Shown: one piece after another, positions 41,536-55,678 of the stretch
Numbering within the stretch: position 1 is the first letter of the stretch
Layout of the letters: each line of letters starts with the position of its first letter
NCBI GenBank assembly: GCA_026929865.2
Contig: CM049404.1
Location: forward strand, 7,853,501 to 7,917,500
Length of the DNA: 64,000 nucleotides
Direction of reading: 5' to 3'
From: Hyperoplus lanceolatus
Taxonomy: Eukaryota > Chordata > Actinopteri > Uranoscopiformes > Ammodytidae
Notes under the pieces: model-generated
What the model was told of the DNA's origin: nothing
What the model saw: the letters and a program-made list of their open reading frames with translations, nothing else
Databases searched by the model: none
Made by a program: the position numbers and the translations under genes

Positions 41536-44500
41536 GTGTATAGCCAATATATTCTCATTTTGTTCCAAATGATGCCATGTTTTGCCAATGGATTTAAAAT
41601 AGTTATGATACACTGTTTAGAGTAACTTGGATATTGAATCTTGAAAGGCCACCACAAGTAAAGCCTCATGATTCTGTCTGCCATTGATTTACTGTATTTT
41701 TACAGTTAGGATATCTTCATCTTTGCTTCAATATACTCTTTTATTGAGCTGCCCACCCTTTTTTTGTCACTACAACTTCTTGTTTTAAAAGATTAACCAT
41801 CCTTACTCAACTTTTATTTTCTTCTCTTCCTTTCGAGCCTTCATCTACCCCCGCTTAAAGTGGGTGCACTGAAACCAGTGACAGCTTATAGATTTCTCAA
41901 AGGGTTCCATGAGTCACACGCCATGAAGAAAGCTGGTCTAATTAATATTTCATACGCTCAATGATGTAGGAGGCAGCAGACACTCAGTTGGGGTCCAGGT
42001 TAAAGAGTTGTTACAGATTGTGTACAAGGCTGTACACCGTGGTAAAAAAAGGATACATGCTGTGCAGAAGCACCAATGATCCCACCTCACATTTAAATGT
42101 TTAATATTAACCATCGTTAACTCTTCTTACATCTAAAGCAGATACACATTGTTTGCCTAAGAAGAAAAACTGTACCTACTCTACATTCTCCACTTTATTT
42201 TGTTTTGCACACTAATCACCCATGAGACCATTAACTTCCTGACAGTTTTCTGTTTTGCACAAACCATAGAATGTAGATGAAGACCACTTTAATCAGAAGA
42301 AATTACTTTATAACACCAACTTAATGTGCTAAAACCGAAAAGTCTAAAAGAGAAATAAAATGTCCTATGGCTACATATCCTGAAGGGATATGTTGTACAT
42401 TTTAATATAATGCCTTGGAATAACATTTATTTCTTTGTGAATGTATTCAAGTTCTCGATACAACTTCATGGTGCACTTAATAAACAATAGAAATTTAGAT
42501 TGAGCTTTTTACTTTATAGCTTTTGAAGAAAACACAGAACAACTAAAGAGCTCATGTGTGAAACTGAAAAACTTGTTTTGTGTCCCATATTAGGAAACGG
42601 CTCAAGGTCAATGTGAGTTACTAATTTTTGCCAGTCAGAGAACTGTGGCTATGTACATAACCAAAGATCTTTTGTCATTTATTCTAAGAAAATGTTTTCG
42701 TAGCATTACTGTCATTTACCACACTATTTCTGTTTCAATTAACCACCATGAGTCATATTCAAATATTCCATTCATTGCCATGAGACTGGCACACAGCTGA
42801 CCACTGTATGACTCGTGTAGCTAATAGGAATGAGCACTTGCTTCTTGTGTGATCATGAAGCTTTTAGATTGTGTATTTCACTCGGGATCGCACTACTCTA
42901 GTTAGGAGATTATGGAAAGCATAGGATCTACTTAGAACTAGAATCAGCAATAAATGTTACTCTTTTTGAATAATGTTTGGCAGTTTTGCATAGTATGTTA
43001 AATCAAGACAAAACGGCAGATGTTTTTTGTTACCAGGGATTAATTTGCTGTTTATGTAAAAAGTGATGGCGCAGGGTGAAGACAGAGAGGCTCACTTTGG
43101 TTACAAATCACTGGCATTACTGATGTAAATATTTTATTTAAAATGTTCATGCTAAATTACATTTAGAGTAGCATTTTTGATCATCACCAAAGGCTACTTA
43201 AACAACAGACCAGGCTCCTTAAAACATATGGTCTGAAGCCAATGGTTTATCATGCTTAAAGATGACATTAGGGGATGTTAACAGTAGCCAAGCTACATCT
43301 GCCATGTTGCAATGGATTCAGTGTGTTAGGCTGTAACTTCAGCCCCCTTTTTTTAGCCTGTATATTTTGACAGTTCAAAACCATGCCAAATTATCTTTTA
43401 GTGGTTCTTGTATTCAGTGTACCCATGAATGTACGGACAACTATGCAAGGTTTACTAATTTTGAAGCAACAACAACAAAAAAGTTTTGGAATTTATAATG
43501 ACCATGTTCTATCTGTGGTTTCTAAGAAGACTTAATGCTTGTTTATCTGCGATGCACTCATAGATAATGATATCCTGGAACAGTGTAGGTCACACTGACC
43601 TAAAAACGATGGGTATCATGTCAGTTTGTTCAAAACCTTAATTCCCTCCATGAGCTGTGTGTCATATAGCTGCTTCTTCTGTAATTGTTGACCATGTCAG
43701 TCAGTGGGGGTTTACTACAATAACCAGCTTCCTGTTGTCACCAGAACACCTACATGCACCTGTCCCTCTCACCAACCATTTTGAAGACGATCGTGGTCTA
43801 ACACTTAAGCTCTGTTTGGAAGCAACTCCATATGTTATTCAGGCTTTTCCTTGGGTGTTAACAAAGACCTGTAGCATTTTAATGTTTCTCAGCTTATTTT
43901 TCCTCACCGGGAACTTGTCACATTTTGTGGAATAAGCTCCGGAAATTGCTTGTTAGCAGTGGCAACTCTTCTCGACTGCGCAGATAGCTGCAAGCTCCCT
44001 AACGAGCTATTAAAAAGGCAAATTTAACTCTGTGTCACCAAAGCCCAACTCAAAATGCCAAGAGGATTATTGTATAGTCAATAATACTATGTGCACATAA
44101 ATACAGACAATTAAAGGAGGGAAATAAAAGGGAATAAGAACATCAGCTTAAAGGCCCTAGTTGATTGGACGTGTAGTCCAGTAGAAGTTCTGTGGAGCTA
44201 TGCTGGAAAATGTGTGATGTCATCAACGTAACTGAAAGCAGAGTGAAGGAGCTGTCAATCAAGTGCTGCTAGTACACGCCCACACAATCCTGAGAAGAGT
44301 TCTAATCAGGCTAAAGTGGAAACACCTGTGTGTGGGTGTACAGGAGTAATGCACTGTTTGACACTAGAGCTATCTTATGAATGTAGGCTATGCAATAATA
44401 GTACGGTATGTTAAGGCAAAGCTGCTAAAAGCTTTTTCACACCATTATATGACTTAGATGTTTAATTCAGTTACTTTGCCCTATTATTAAAAAAATAGAG

Positions 44501-47282
44501 ACAGAGTGAGCAGTGATAACCAAAGTACACGTGAGCATCACTGATTATAGTAGCTGTGAGGAACTTTCAGTTTTTCTTGATTTCTAGTGGCACCTTTTGA
44601 CAAAAGTGGTAGGTTACAACGTTTGTTTAAGAAAAATGTGAAAGAAATTGCAGGATGCTTTGCGATGATGTAATGTATTTATATGTGATTGTAAGAATAA
44701 GAGATGGTAATATGATGATGGTGAAGCAAAGTAAACTTCGATTTAGTACTCTTAACACAGGCTCTTCTGTATGCCTAGTGCCTGCCATAAATCGTTTTGT
44801 CTAATTTGACGGGGATTCAGACCTGCGCAAAGGCATTAATAATGAGTATTTAAAAAAATATATTGCTTTTGCTGATGTTCTTATTGACTGTTACAGGTCA
44901 TTTATGATCATCAGAGGACAAGTTAGACTGTTTCTTAAACATTTAAATTTTATTAGTAGGTACTCCTAAAGAGTCATCTCAAAATAACTTCAATTCAACT
45001 CTATATCTACAACATGATGCCCAATGGACTGATTATAACACATTCATTTAATGTCAGCATTAACACTAAAATGTTAATATTTACTGGATTTAAACAGGAA
45101 AACAAAATCAACATCAAAGTTTAGTAGATTTTATTTAAAATTGATATTTGCAGTAATCCATCACGTTTCCACCTCGGTTCATTTTAAGCCTTAAAACTGA
45201 TACTTTATCCACACCCTCTTCCTAATGACAGGTTTATAAGCTCCCAGAATGGCCAACATTATAATCCAGTAGTACTAAGGAGGTCAAGGGTCACGGAATG
45301 CACAGTGCCCTGCAGATATCCCTCTGTTTCTAAATGAATCAAATCACTCAAAAAACAAAGAGAGATAACATTTGGTCTTGTTTTAAATATTGTGTGTAAG
45401 TGTAGAACATGAAGATAGCTGCTTTATAATTATATTGCTATACTGGTCATTGTCTTGAATGAGAGATTTTAAGACTTACTGTCATTGTCCACTTCATTGA
45501 AAGAAGAACTTTACCTTTGTCCTTTTCCCAAAAGTTACAGTGCATGTGTGAAGTCCTGCATAATTTGAGGTGCCCTTATCAAGAGTTTCCCATTAAAAAC
45601 CTGAGGTTTTACTGTGATCATCTACTATCTAACTACATCAAGCGATCACTGATTATTATGTCAAGGTATTACAATCATTGTGTGTGTTTGCAAATCTTCC
45701 TTTAATCCGATCCGTAACTGCTACCATCTCTTTCATTTTTATTTCATTGGAATAGCTGTAATCTCGTCAGAAAGTGTGTAATCCCTCACTCACTGGTAGT
45801 CTGTTGAATGGTTAGCGTGATGGTGTGCTAATCTGTTCAGATGAAGCCTTTGGTCTGTATTTACTTGTCTGTCTGGGCCAAGGCTGATCCTGAGCCCACC
45901 GCCCCCGCTCCTCAAAGCAATTTTCCACCTCTCTCTCCCCTAACACCTCAAACTTAACGCTTTTACAGTATAATAAATATAAGAATAGTAAAATATTAGA
46001 ATATGTTTGCATTTCTATTTAGAACTATACACACATCAAACATTAGTTAAATAATTTCCTTTGAAAAATAGATTCATAGTTCTAGTTATAGAACAAAATG
46101 TGTCAAATGAACTTTGATTAAATTCACATTTAGATGATTGTTAATAAAACATATCAATAATTCATGTAAGTATTTGCTCTCATTTAGCTGAGAAGGAAAA
46201 AGGAAATAATGAGTATACAAATCTGGCCTGTATAATCTTTTATTTAATTTTCTAAAGCGTTTTGATTTGTGTCTCCCACCTCATTTCTTTGTTCCCCTCC
46301 CATGAAAGCCATCACGCTGTGCCAATAACTCAAGCAAAGTTAAATCTATTCTGTGAAGCCGCTGTGACTCTGATTCAATCTTGTCATCATCAAACAGTGT
46401 TAAGAAAATCTGATTTTACAATCTAGGAGAAAAACACACCTCCCTATTGTGTTAAATTTAGACCACGAGATCTCGTTTTAAACCTTGCCAACCGGAAGCC
46501 GCAAGCTTACGACTGCACTGTCCACTGCTTTCTACCTTTGACTACCGAGTGTTGCAAATCTGGTTTTCTTCTACGCTACGATATTCAGTCAATCTCTTAT
46601 ATTGTAAATTGAAATACTGCGGTTTTTACCCCCAAACACTTCAGAAATTAAACTGGGGAATTACTTTCACATTTTCTCTTTCCGAGACAGTAGATTGATA
46701 GATTGATGACTTATTATTAGGGCTAAACAAAACTGTTATTCTACCTCTGCATGCCCTGTGACCATACTGTCTGCTCTGCTGCTCAGTGTACCGAGAGCAA
46801 ACCATGGTAGGATCCAATCAGGACGTGAAATCGGCTGAGATTAGGACGATAAATGCGTCACTACAATCTCATGCCCAGAAAAGAAGCAACACAGTCATGG
46901 TACAGCAAGTCACTGTTCAAAATACAGTCCGCTGGTCTAAAGCATTGTATGTGTTTATGGACAGGTAGTCTTCACAGTCTGAAGATGGTGTTTATCATTT
47001 ATAACATATGACACGTTTGTCTCTGCTATTGCTTTCCATATTTCATTGAGAACTGGAATTGGATCAGCAGTGCAGTCTTTCTGAGCACTGTGTGTAGAGT
47101 ATATGTGCATGTTAACTGCAATATTAGACAGCTTGGACATAGTTAGGAACTTGTTAGACCCCTCTGTTTTCTCAAAAACACGTACGGTTGCCTCCAATTT
47201 GCTTACATATATATAGATACTATATATACTATACAATATATATTGTATATATACACAGTATATATACATATATATTACTAGA

Positions 47283-48130
47283 TTCCCCCTTGTTCCCACT
47301 TTGGTCCTTGGCATAGTATAGCAAACAGTAAGAGTCAGTTTTCCATAAGATTTGCACCTTATATAAGACATCTCGCATAATGTCAATGGGTTCCTCTCCA
47401 GCCCCCACATGACCCACTATGCTGATGCATGGACAGTGTATATAAGATACGTTTAATGACCTCCTGTGATGCTATAAAAGATACAATACTTACCAACATA
47501 TTGTATTATATAGTGGCAATACTGTTTTTCGTTGTAATAGTGACACTGTCTACATTCCTTCAAGCCTTGACTGACTGTGTCACATACATCCTATTTTCGT
47601 ATCAGCCAAATTAAAATTGCGCAGCCGCAAAGTTCACACAAAAAGTACTAATAACAACAAAAAAACAAATCTGGTGCAGATAGGCACAAGCCAATGAAGA
47701 TTGCCGGACACTCACAAAGGAACTAGTGTGCAAAAGCCATAGTGATTCTGAAATAATGAGTAACAATAATTATACTAAAAATATAGTTTTATATTATAGC
47801 GTGAGAAGACGTATCATCACATCACTGTCAGATCATAATTGCCCCTTGTTTAGCACTTCTTTCCTTGGCATGGTATCACACACAGTAGGAGTCAGTTTTC
47901 CATAAGATGTGCCCCTTAAATAAGACATTTCGCCTAATGTCATCTGGGTTCCTCTCCAGCTCCCTCCTGACCCGCTAAATATTAGAATATGCGTGGATTT
48001 ATGGATGGTGTATATAAGATACTTTTAATGACATACTATAAAGCTATAAAAGATACAATACTGAACAACAAATTATATTATATGGTCTCGATAATATGTT
48101 TTGCTGTAATAGTGACAAATGTCTACAGTT
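47283..48130 (+). repeat. Diverged direct duplication (two copies of about 270 bases)
   Basis: 47283-47545 and 47837-48130 share GAGTCAGTTTTCCATAAGAT, CTAATGTCA/CATAATGTCA, GGGTTCCTCTCCAGC and GTATATAAGATAC blocks in the same order. Both contain a small frame starting MD(S/G)VYKI with a hydrophobic segment, but most codon differences change the amino acid, so a conserved peptide is unlikely. Confidence 0.65.
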
Positions 48131-50554
48131 CTACAACTAATACAGTTGTAGTACCAATAAAAATGTCTTGCCATAGATGTGACAAAACCTTTAATGTCAA
48201 CTTGTTCAGCAGTTCATCCACTGATAGAGCACAACCAGCCATTTTATATTATAAAGTTACAGTTTTAATAATTTATTCCATAACAATTTTTGATAGCTCT
48301 TTTGAAACATTTAACCTTATAGTTAGTTAGTGAGGCAAGTAAACCTAATGCTGTACAGTTATTAGTTTAAAGAAAATCAAACAATCAATTTTCTAAAAGT
48401 GACAAAGAAATCTTTATTTTTCGCAACCCCAGTTGATTTATCGCCCTGCAGATTGTTGGGACTCTGGGTGCAATTTAGCTGTTGAGCTAACCCCAGCACA
48501 TTTACACCAATGCTGTTAAATGTCAGTGTTGATTAATGTGCACCGTCCCACAAAAAAAAATGAAAGAAACAGACAAAATATGCTGAGGTTTTAAAGTATC
48601 CACAGCAATACAATGGATGCGAATGGACTTTAGTTTGGGGTCCTCAAAGCACTTAATTCTGAGCTCAAATTCAACACATTATACGTTTATGCTAAGCATA
48701 GAAAACAGAGAAAAATGTCTATTTGCCATTTTTACCTAACATTTGTTCTGAAGGCATAATCACCATTCCAGCTACATTTATAACATGTAAGGGTTTTTTT
48801 ATTCATTAGTTGCTCAAATATTTCTATGTAGAACTTTTTTCTCTTTGATTGAAACAATTCTTTTCATTTAAAGGCCACTGATTAAAAGGAGTAAACGTTA
48901 GATTTTCCTTTGAGCCCACTCAAAAAATTACAAAGAAAGTCAAACAAAGTGAAGCTTCTTTTACAATCCCTGTGAGCTTGTTTACAGAACTCTGAATGGC
49001 CGCCACACCTCAGATTTCTTTTTTTCTTCTTCAGTGATTCAAACAGATTCAATGATGAATAATTCTGTTTGATTATGGCTCGTCCCTGACCAGCTGTCAT
49101 GAATAAAACAACACGAAACAAAACAATAGGGCAATGCGATTGTGTTTGGTTTGATTGAAGAGATCTGTTGTGTGGTCATTTGTAGTCCAACATCTAATTC
49201 CGTTGTGGATATGTTTTAATTTCACATTTTATCTTATATACTTTGCTGAATATTCAATAATTGTCATTTTCTTTATAATGTGTTTTCTATAAACCACTGA
49301 CTGTATCAATTTTCTTAATTATTGTATTTTGGTAAACTCAATTAAACTGACCAAAAAGCATACGAAAATTGGAAAAATGCCATATAATATATACCACCAT
49401 GTCAAGTGAAGACGAGCAGCCAAACTTACCAAGGCCGGGGTTGCTCCTGTATTTACTCCTCACAGTGAGGACATGGTGTGATTTACGGCTCCCAATACTG
49501 CGACCAGTTGTCCCTCTGTCTCGTCTTTTATTCGTTACTCTTTCAAGTCGAAAAATCAAGTAATCCTGTTGGATTTTAGAGGGCATGGATAAGCTGTGCA
49601 TGTATATCATGCAGCAAAAAGAAAAAACCTGACATCTGGAAAGGAGAGATAGACAAGGGGGAGAGAGGGAGGGAGATAAAAAGACAGGAATAGACAAGAG
49701 AATTAAAAAGAGAGACAAAAAGTGTGTCAGGTGAGGAAGAGAAAGAAACTAAAAACAGGTGAAAAAAAAGAAGAGAGGTTGGGGAGGAGTTGAGAGTTTG
49801 TGAAGGGTAGTCAGGTAGGTGTAGGTGTGAGTGTGTGTGTGACCTCACCTTCACAGCCAGGCTAAGCTTCCTTACTGTGAGACGGTAAGCGGGGTCAGTG
49901 TTGACCACGCCGACTCACATGACCGAAAACGGAACTGTCCGTAATCCCATAATCCTCTGCTCTATACCGCTGCTGCTCTCGGCCAAACAAACACCTAGAG
50001 CTGTGGAGGATCACACCTGTCACTCCCCCTCCCTCTTCATCCTGCCTCCACTCCCTCACCTTTCCCTCCTCCACTTCTCCTTTTCTTATCTCCTCATCTT
50101 CCTCTCCAACGTCACCTTCCATTCATTTAGCTTTATTTATTTCATTGTTTTCTTCCTTAGCCCAGTTCAGACCAACAATTCTTCCCCCTACCTCCTCATC
50201 ATACTCTTCCCTTTTCTCCCTCCAATCCCCTCCCTCCAGCTCCTATCATCCCACCCAAATCCCTCTCTCCCTAATCTCTTTTTCTTCCACACTTGACTCT
50301 GTTGTTTTATGTTGAACTTTTCTTTCAAGAATTCAGCAGCCACAAAAAAACAACATCAAAACTCAAGCATCCTCTGGGTTGGTGTGGCACAGCAGTAAAC
50401 CACTGCTCTGTCATTTCTCTTTGTCCTTTTTTTCATAACATTCTTTCTTTGTTCAATTACCAGCATCTTTCCTCGTGTCCTCCTGTGTCATTTTCTTTAA
50501 CACTTCTCTCTCAATTATTTTACAAAGTAGTCCCGATCCAGATTTCCCTAGGGC

Positions 50555-50720
50555 CTGAATGATCTTCGCTTTTTCTCTTTGAGTTTTTCCGCTTTATTAG
50601 ACAGATTTGGAGAGAGAGTTGAAATGGGGCGAAGAGGGGAGGACATGCAAAAAACGACCATGGGTCGGATTCAAACCCGAAAATGTAGAGCCACACTAGC
50701 ACCCCTGGGAGGAATTCAAC
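50555..50720 (-). repeat. SINE-like remnant
   Basis: On the minus strand, GGGTTTGAATCCGACCCATG resembles a pol III B box and is followed by a GCATGTCCTCCCC block common in fish repeats. Ends are unclear. Confidence 0.35.
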
Positions 50721-51956
50721 AAGTGGTGGTTTTGACCTATTGGTTGCGCAAAAGGACAAAAAGACAGGGTTGTTTTGTTACCAAAGGGACCTTCAGTAAA
50801 TACAATTGATTAGGTTGCTCAAAGTGTGTGTGGCTGAGCAAACACAGCCAGATACGGAGCTGCAAGGCAAAATATGCTGTCATTAACTCCTCTCAGAAAA
50901 GGTTTACTAGTGTTGACATTTCAAACACTCATAATCATATGTTAGTCTATTCTTTTTGCATGGCAGTGTACCATTGATACTTACTTTTCTTGTTCAATTG
51001 CAGAAATTTTTGATAAAGATTAGACCATTATTTTCTATGATGGATATGATAATAACAAATTTGATTGGATAAGGGTATTTGCCTGTCCGGAGTTCATGAT
51101 AAGACATGGAAAATAGTTTAATGGTATACAGGAAAAGAAAAGAGGCATTTCCTGTTACACTACCTTAAAAAGAAATATTTTTATGACATATATTTGACTT
51201 TGTCTAAAAGACCAATGGACAAACAGGGACACAGGATTCAAATTTATAAAAACATTTTCTTTATTATTATTTTATATAATCATTTAAAGCCTGTTACATG
51301 TTTTGGTCTTTGAAGTACTTCAAGATAGGCCATATTCAAACTTTGATTTTTATAAGAGAAAGAAATGCCTTTTAATTTACTGTAAATGTTATATATTCAC
51401 AAAAGTATGCGATCAAAAGCACTTTGTGTCTTACAAAATCTGGTACTGCCACATTTAATTTCATACAGGTCAATATTTGAATGGTTCTTACTTTCCCTCA
51501 GGATTATGCATGCTGCAGGTTTAATGGATGACTGGGCTGATCCTACATATTTCATTGACCTACTTTTTGTTGGAGACTGGTGAACGTACACAAGTTAAAA
51601 AGAAATACTCAAAAAAATGATCCCCGGGTGGACCCAAGATCTAATTGTTACTCTACAATCACATCAATTGTAGAGTAACTGGGGGATAGAAAGGCAAGAT
51701 GGCTGGTGTGAACAAAAGGGCTGAGGTATGAGGTACGAGGATGAATGCCACTTGCTGGCTGGAATTGCATGAAGGTTAGTAGGCAGGGACACGGGCCAGA
51801 GATGATCATAATGCAAGAGGAAAAAACAGTTAGATACTGGCTTGGGATAGCACTATGAATAATCTTATTTGCAAGGAGAAGCCTGAAGCATGGCACTACA
51901 AATGTAGCTATATGAAAGGGCGAAGAATGGGAGGTTGATACACTGCATTGTGATGA

Positions 51957-52079
51957 GAAGCTGGAGGCAGGTTTGTGGGTGATCATGGAGCCGGGGAAGG
52001 TGACACATACGCAAACACACACACACACACACACACAGGGTGCCATCCATGATCACCTGCAAACCTGCCTCCAGCTTCA
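51957..52079. repeat. 33-base inverted repeat around an AC tract
   Basis: Left arm GAAGCTGGAGGCAGGTTTGT, continuing to ATCATGGA; the right arm is its complement with two mismatches. The loop of about 56 bases contains (AC)n. It could form a cruciform or hairpin transcript. Confidence 0.8.
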
Positions 52080-52983
52080 CACACACACACCATGCCTACA
52101 TGCAGAGATATAGATGGGGAGCACAGGGGTGAAAGGGAAACACAAGGAAAGGACATTAGGGCCCAGCCATTTTCGTGACACCTTTATTCTATTCTTCACT
52201 CGTCATCTTCATTGTTTGTGTCTTTTTTTCCATCTTGCCTCTTATGTTTCCATCCCAGTCCTTTATTTAGACTCAATACCTTTCGCATTTCATCCCTCCA
52301 TTCACGGATACCTGTCATTTTTTTCCATTGGAGCTGTCACTGCACACAATAGCTAATAACCTGGTCAAAGAACCGCACCTGTGCTCTCATGCCTTTTCTA
52401 TAAATTCCCTTTTTTTCTCCTTCCGCCTTGCTCTGGTCTCTTTATATTTTTTTACCCTGTTAACTGTCACAGTTTCTGTTTTTCTGAATGCTTCTTGCTA
52501 TATTTTGTGTTAAATTAAGATTAAATGGATTGCATGTGACTTCATGTCACCATACCGTATCCTGCTGTGGGCATAGCATTACTAAATTCAGTATTACTTT
52601 AAAAGCAAAATCAAATTTTAGTTGTTAGGCAATACTGACATATTTACACAAAATATGACATTGTAGCACATACATGAGTTATAACAATTTAAAGTGCAAT
52701 ATAAAGGCTGGCAATGCTCTGACCATGGAAATGATTTATTGCTTTAAATGTTGCATATATAATCTATCTCGTGAAAGCGTCCTTTTTGTGCCCTTTACAA
52801 CTATCGAATGCTTTTTCATGTGGACTTCAATGCATTCCTCACATTATCTGCATCTTGCTGATGCTTGTAGTTAGTTCATTTTCCATCTCCTCTTGTTTTA
52901 TTCCCACTGAGACCCCCTGCACTAAGACTACATGCATCGCACCGCAGGGAGTTCTGGATGAAAACATGCAGCACACGCCAAGC

Positions 52984-53725
52984 TGCCGGTGACTTGTCAT
53001 TTTCTGCTACCTATCAGATTTTGCTCCCTAGTGGTTTTGCGCATGCGCATTCCGAAAATAATAATCCTGCGTGAGCAGCCGTCAGATTCTGCTACCTTTT
53101 TGGCTGATGGTATTTTCTTTAAAAAACATTTTTAACTGCGCAGTTATGCTACACATATGTTTAAATTGTGCCTTTTTGCTTTGCTGCTGAATATAGAAAT
53201 AAAATGATAGGCTAGGCTAGTGTTAACTTAACCGGACTCAGAGTGGGAGGGGGGTGTACATGGGTAGTGGTGTAAAATAACGTGATTCTGTAGTGGGAGC
53301 ATTATTTGATAGAGACAATTGATCTCACATTATACCCTACTAAATCTATAATAACGTTATGAAGGAGCATCAAAATATGCTCCCCAAGCTTTCAGTGTAG
53401 GCTACATGGGGTGAGTAGTGGTGTAAGTAACGTGATTCTGTAGTGGGAGCATTATTTGATAGAGACAATGGGTCTCACAAAGCTTACTGTACCCCTGAAA
53501 TATTCAATAAACACGTTATAAAGCAGCATCAAAATATGCTCCCAATATTCCTACAGTGTACATTGGATGAGTAGTGGTGTAAAATAACGTGATTCGTACT
53601 GGGAGCATCGTTTGATAGAGTTAATGGGTCTACAGATCAAATATGCTACCAATGACGTAAGGTAGCATTTTCTGATAGGTAGCAAAATCTGAAGAGGGAG
53701 CAGAAAATGTCAGAACACCGGCTAT
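52984..53725. mobile_element. Non-autonomous DNA element with internal triplication
   Basis: Inverted ends: GCCGGTGACTTGTCATTTTC plus TGCTACCTATCAGATTTTGC on the left, matched in complement by GCAGAAAATGTCAGAACACC GGC on the right. Between them lie three direct copies of a unit of about 155 bases (starts near 53257, 53411 and 53568), each with TAGTGGTGTAA, ACGTGATTC and GGGAGCAT blocks. No transposase. Confidence 0.65.
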
Positions 53726-54449
53726 ACGTACGTGAGTTCTGTGTATCTTTATGTCAGCGTCTGTGTTCTTTCGGTGGGCTTTTCAGTTCAGAGTGCGTAT
53801 TCTCTTGAGGCATCAGTGTTCTTTGTCTGAACTGCACTCCTGATATGTTTTAGTTATTCTTACTTACCTGTGTGCACCTGGTTTACCTGCTGTGATATCT
53901 GTTTCTTTGTAAAGCAAACTGGGTAGATGGGTGTTAAAGCTATAGTGAGTCACTTTTTCATATGAATGAATGTCGGTTATATTCAAGCTAGGGGTGTACG
54001 GTATAAACGGTATAGAAGGTAAACCGGTATAGCAGTTATAAAGCAGTGATGAGCGCTACCACACAATGAATGCGGGCGGCCGCTGCGTCATCGTCAGCCA
54101 GCACTGCCCAATACATCCATGACAATGCTGCTAGATCCCGTGTCATTCACAAAAAGAAATTGTAGTAGAGGAAACTGGTGGATGTACTGTTACCGTGCTG
54201 ATCGGCTAATATCACTAGTTTTACTTCAGAAGTGTCGGCCAAAACACAACCAAAACATCGCCCAAAATGTCAGAATATGAAGCATAAGACGATGAGACGA
54301 GGAGTAAGGATTTATCCGCTGTTTATTTCCTTCTTTAACATGCACAGCAGCATACAGATCCCGGGAAAAGAACAACAGCAATACGCTTGTGGTGACACAT
54401 TAAACAGCTTTTGCAACCGGCGAATCCCGTCCGTTTAATAACGTGCATA

Positions 54450-54478
54450 AAGTGTGTGTGTGTGTGTGTGTGTATATG

Positions 54479-54528
<50 letters not shown>

Positions 54529-54560
54529 TGTGTGTGTATGTGTATACACATGTGTGTATA
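54450..54560 (+). repeat. (GT)n/(TA)n compound microsatellite
   Basis: Alternating purine-pyrimidine tract that the Tc1 derivative entered at a TA; its continuation is at 56201-56327. Confidence 0.9.
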
Positions 54561-54829
54561 TACAGTATCTCACAAAAGTGAGTACACCCCTAACATTTCT
54601 TCAAATATTTCATTATATCTTTCCATGCGACAACACTGAATAAATGACACTTTGATACAATGTAAAGTAGTCAGTGTACAGCTTGTATAACAGTGTAAAG
54701 TTACTGTCCCCTCAAAATAACTCGACACACAGCCATTAATGTCTAAAGTGTTGGCAACAAAAGTGAGTACACCCCTAAGAATTTTTTTCCAAATTGGGCC
54801 CAAAGTGTCAATATTTTGTTTTGCCATCA

Positions 54830-55678
54830 TTATTTTCTATCACTGCCTTAACCCTCTTGGGCATGCAGTTCACTAGAGCTTCACAGGTTGCAACTGGAAC
54901 CCTCTTCTACCCATTCATGACGACATCAAGGAGCTGGTGGATATTAGAGTCCTTGCGCTCCTCCATCTCCCGTTTGAGGATGCCCAAAGATGCTCAATAG
55001 GGTTTAAGACTGGAGACATGCTTGGCCAGTCCATAACCTTTACCCTCAGCTTCTTTAGCAAGCCAGTGGTCATTCGGAGGTGTGTTTGGGGTCGTTATCA
55101 TGTTGCAGTACTGCCCTGCGGCCCAGTTTATGAAGGGAGGGGATCATGCTCTGCTTCAGTATGTCACAGTACATGTTAGAATTCAATGAACTGTAGATCC
55201 CCAGTGCTGGCAGCACTCATGCAGCCCCAGACCATGACACTCCAACCACCATGCTTGACTCTAGGCAAGACACACTTGTCTTTGTACTCCTCACCTGGTT
55301 GCCGCTCCACACTCTTAACACCATCTGAACCAAATAAATGTATTTTGTCTCATCAGACCACAGGACATGGTTGCAGTAATCCATGTCCGTAGTCTGTTTG
55401 TCTTCAGCAAACTTTTTGTGGGGTTTCTTGTGCATCATCTTTAGAATAGGCTTCCTTCTGGGATGACAGCCATGCAGACCAGTATGATGCAGAGTGCGGC
55501 GTATGGTCTGAGCACTGACAGGTTGACCCCCCACCCCTTCAAGCCCTTCAGCAATGCTGGCAGCACTCATACGTCTATTTTCCAAAGCCAACCTCTGTGT
55601 ACGACGCTGACCACGTGCACTCAACCTTCGTAAACTGGGCCGCAGGGTGGTATTGCAACATGATACGACCCCAAACAC
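54830..55678 (-). pseudogene. Tc1 transposase fragment (minus strand)
   Basis: The frame at 55678-55217 contains RTQRLALENRRMSAASIAEG, TIRRTLHHTGLHG and NHVLWSDETKYIYL. Broken frames follow to about 54830 with the C-terminal end (CEALVNCMPKRVKAVIEN in translation). Frameshifts and stops are present and no intact N-terminus exists. Confidence 0.8.

Larger units (their letters stand above)
41171..52980. other. Gene-poor intergenic region
   Basis: AT-rich DNA without recognisable exons. It holds a partial MITE (41405-41535), an AT palindrome near 47200-47280, a diverged tandem duplication (47283-48130), a SINE-like remnant (50555-50720) and a 33-base inverted repeat (51957-52079). The open frames in it look like chance or repeat frames. 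Confidence 0.5.

Noticed and set aside
49338-50296. Overlapping Ser/Phe/Leu-rich frames on both strands
   Set aside because: Pyrimidine-rich low-complexity DNA; frames begin at weak starts and show no domain.
53257-53640. Possible CRISPR-like array
   Set aside because: Three units of about 155 bases without short spacers, in a vertebrate genome, inside transposon ends.
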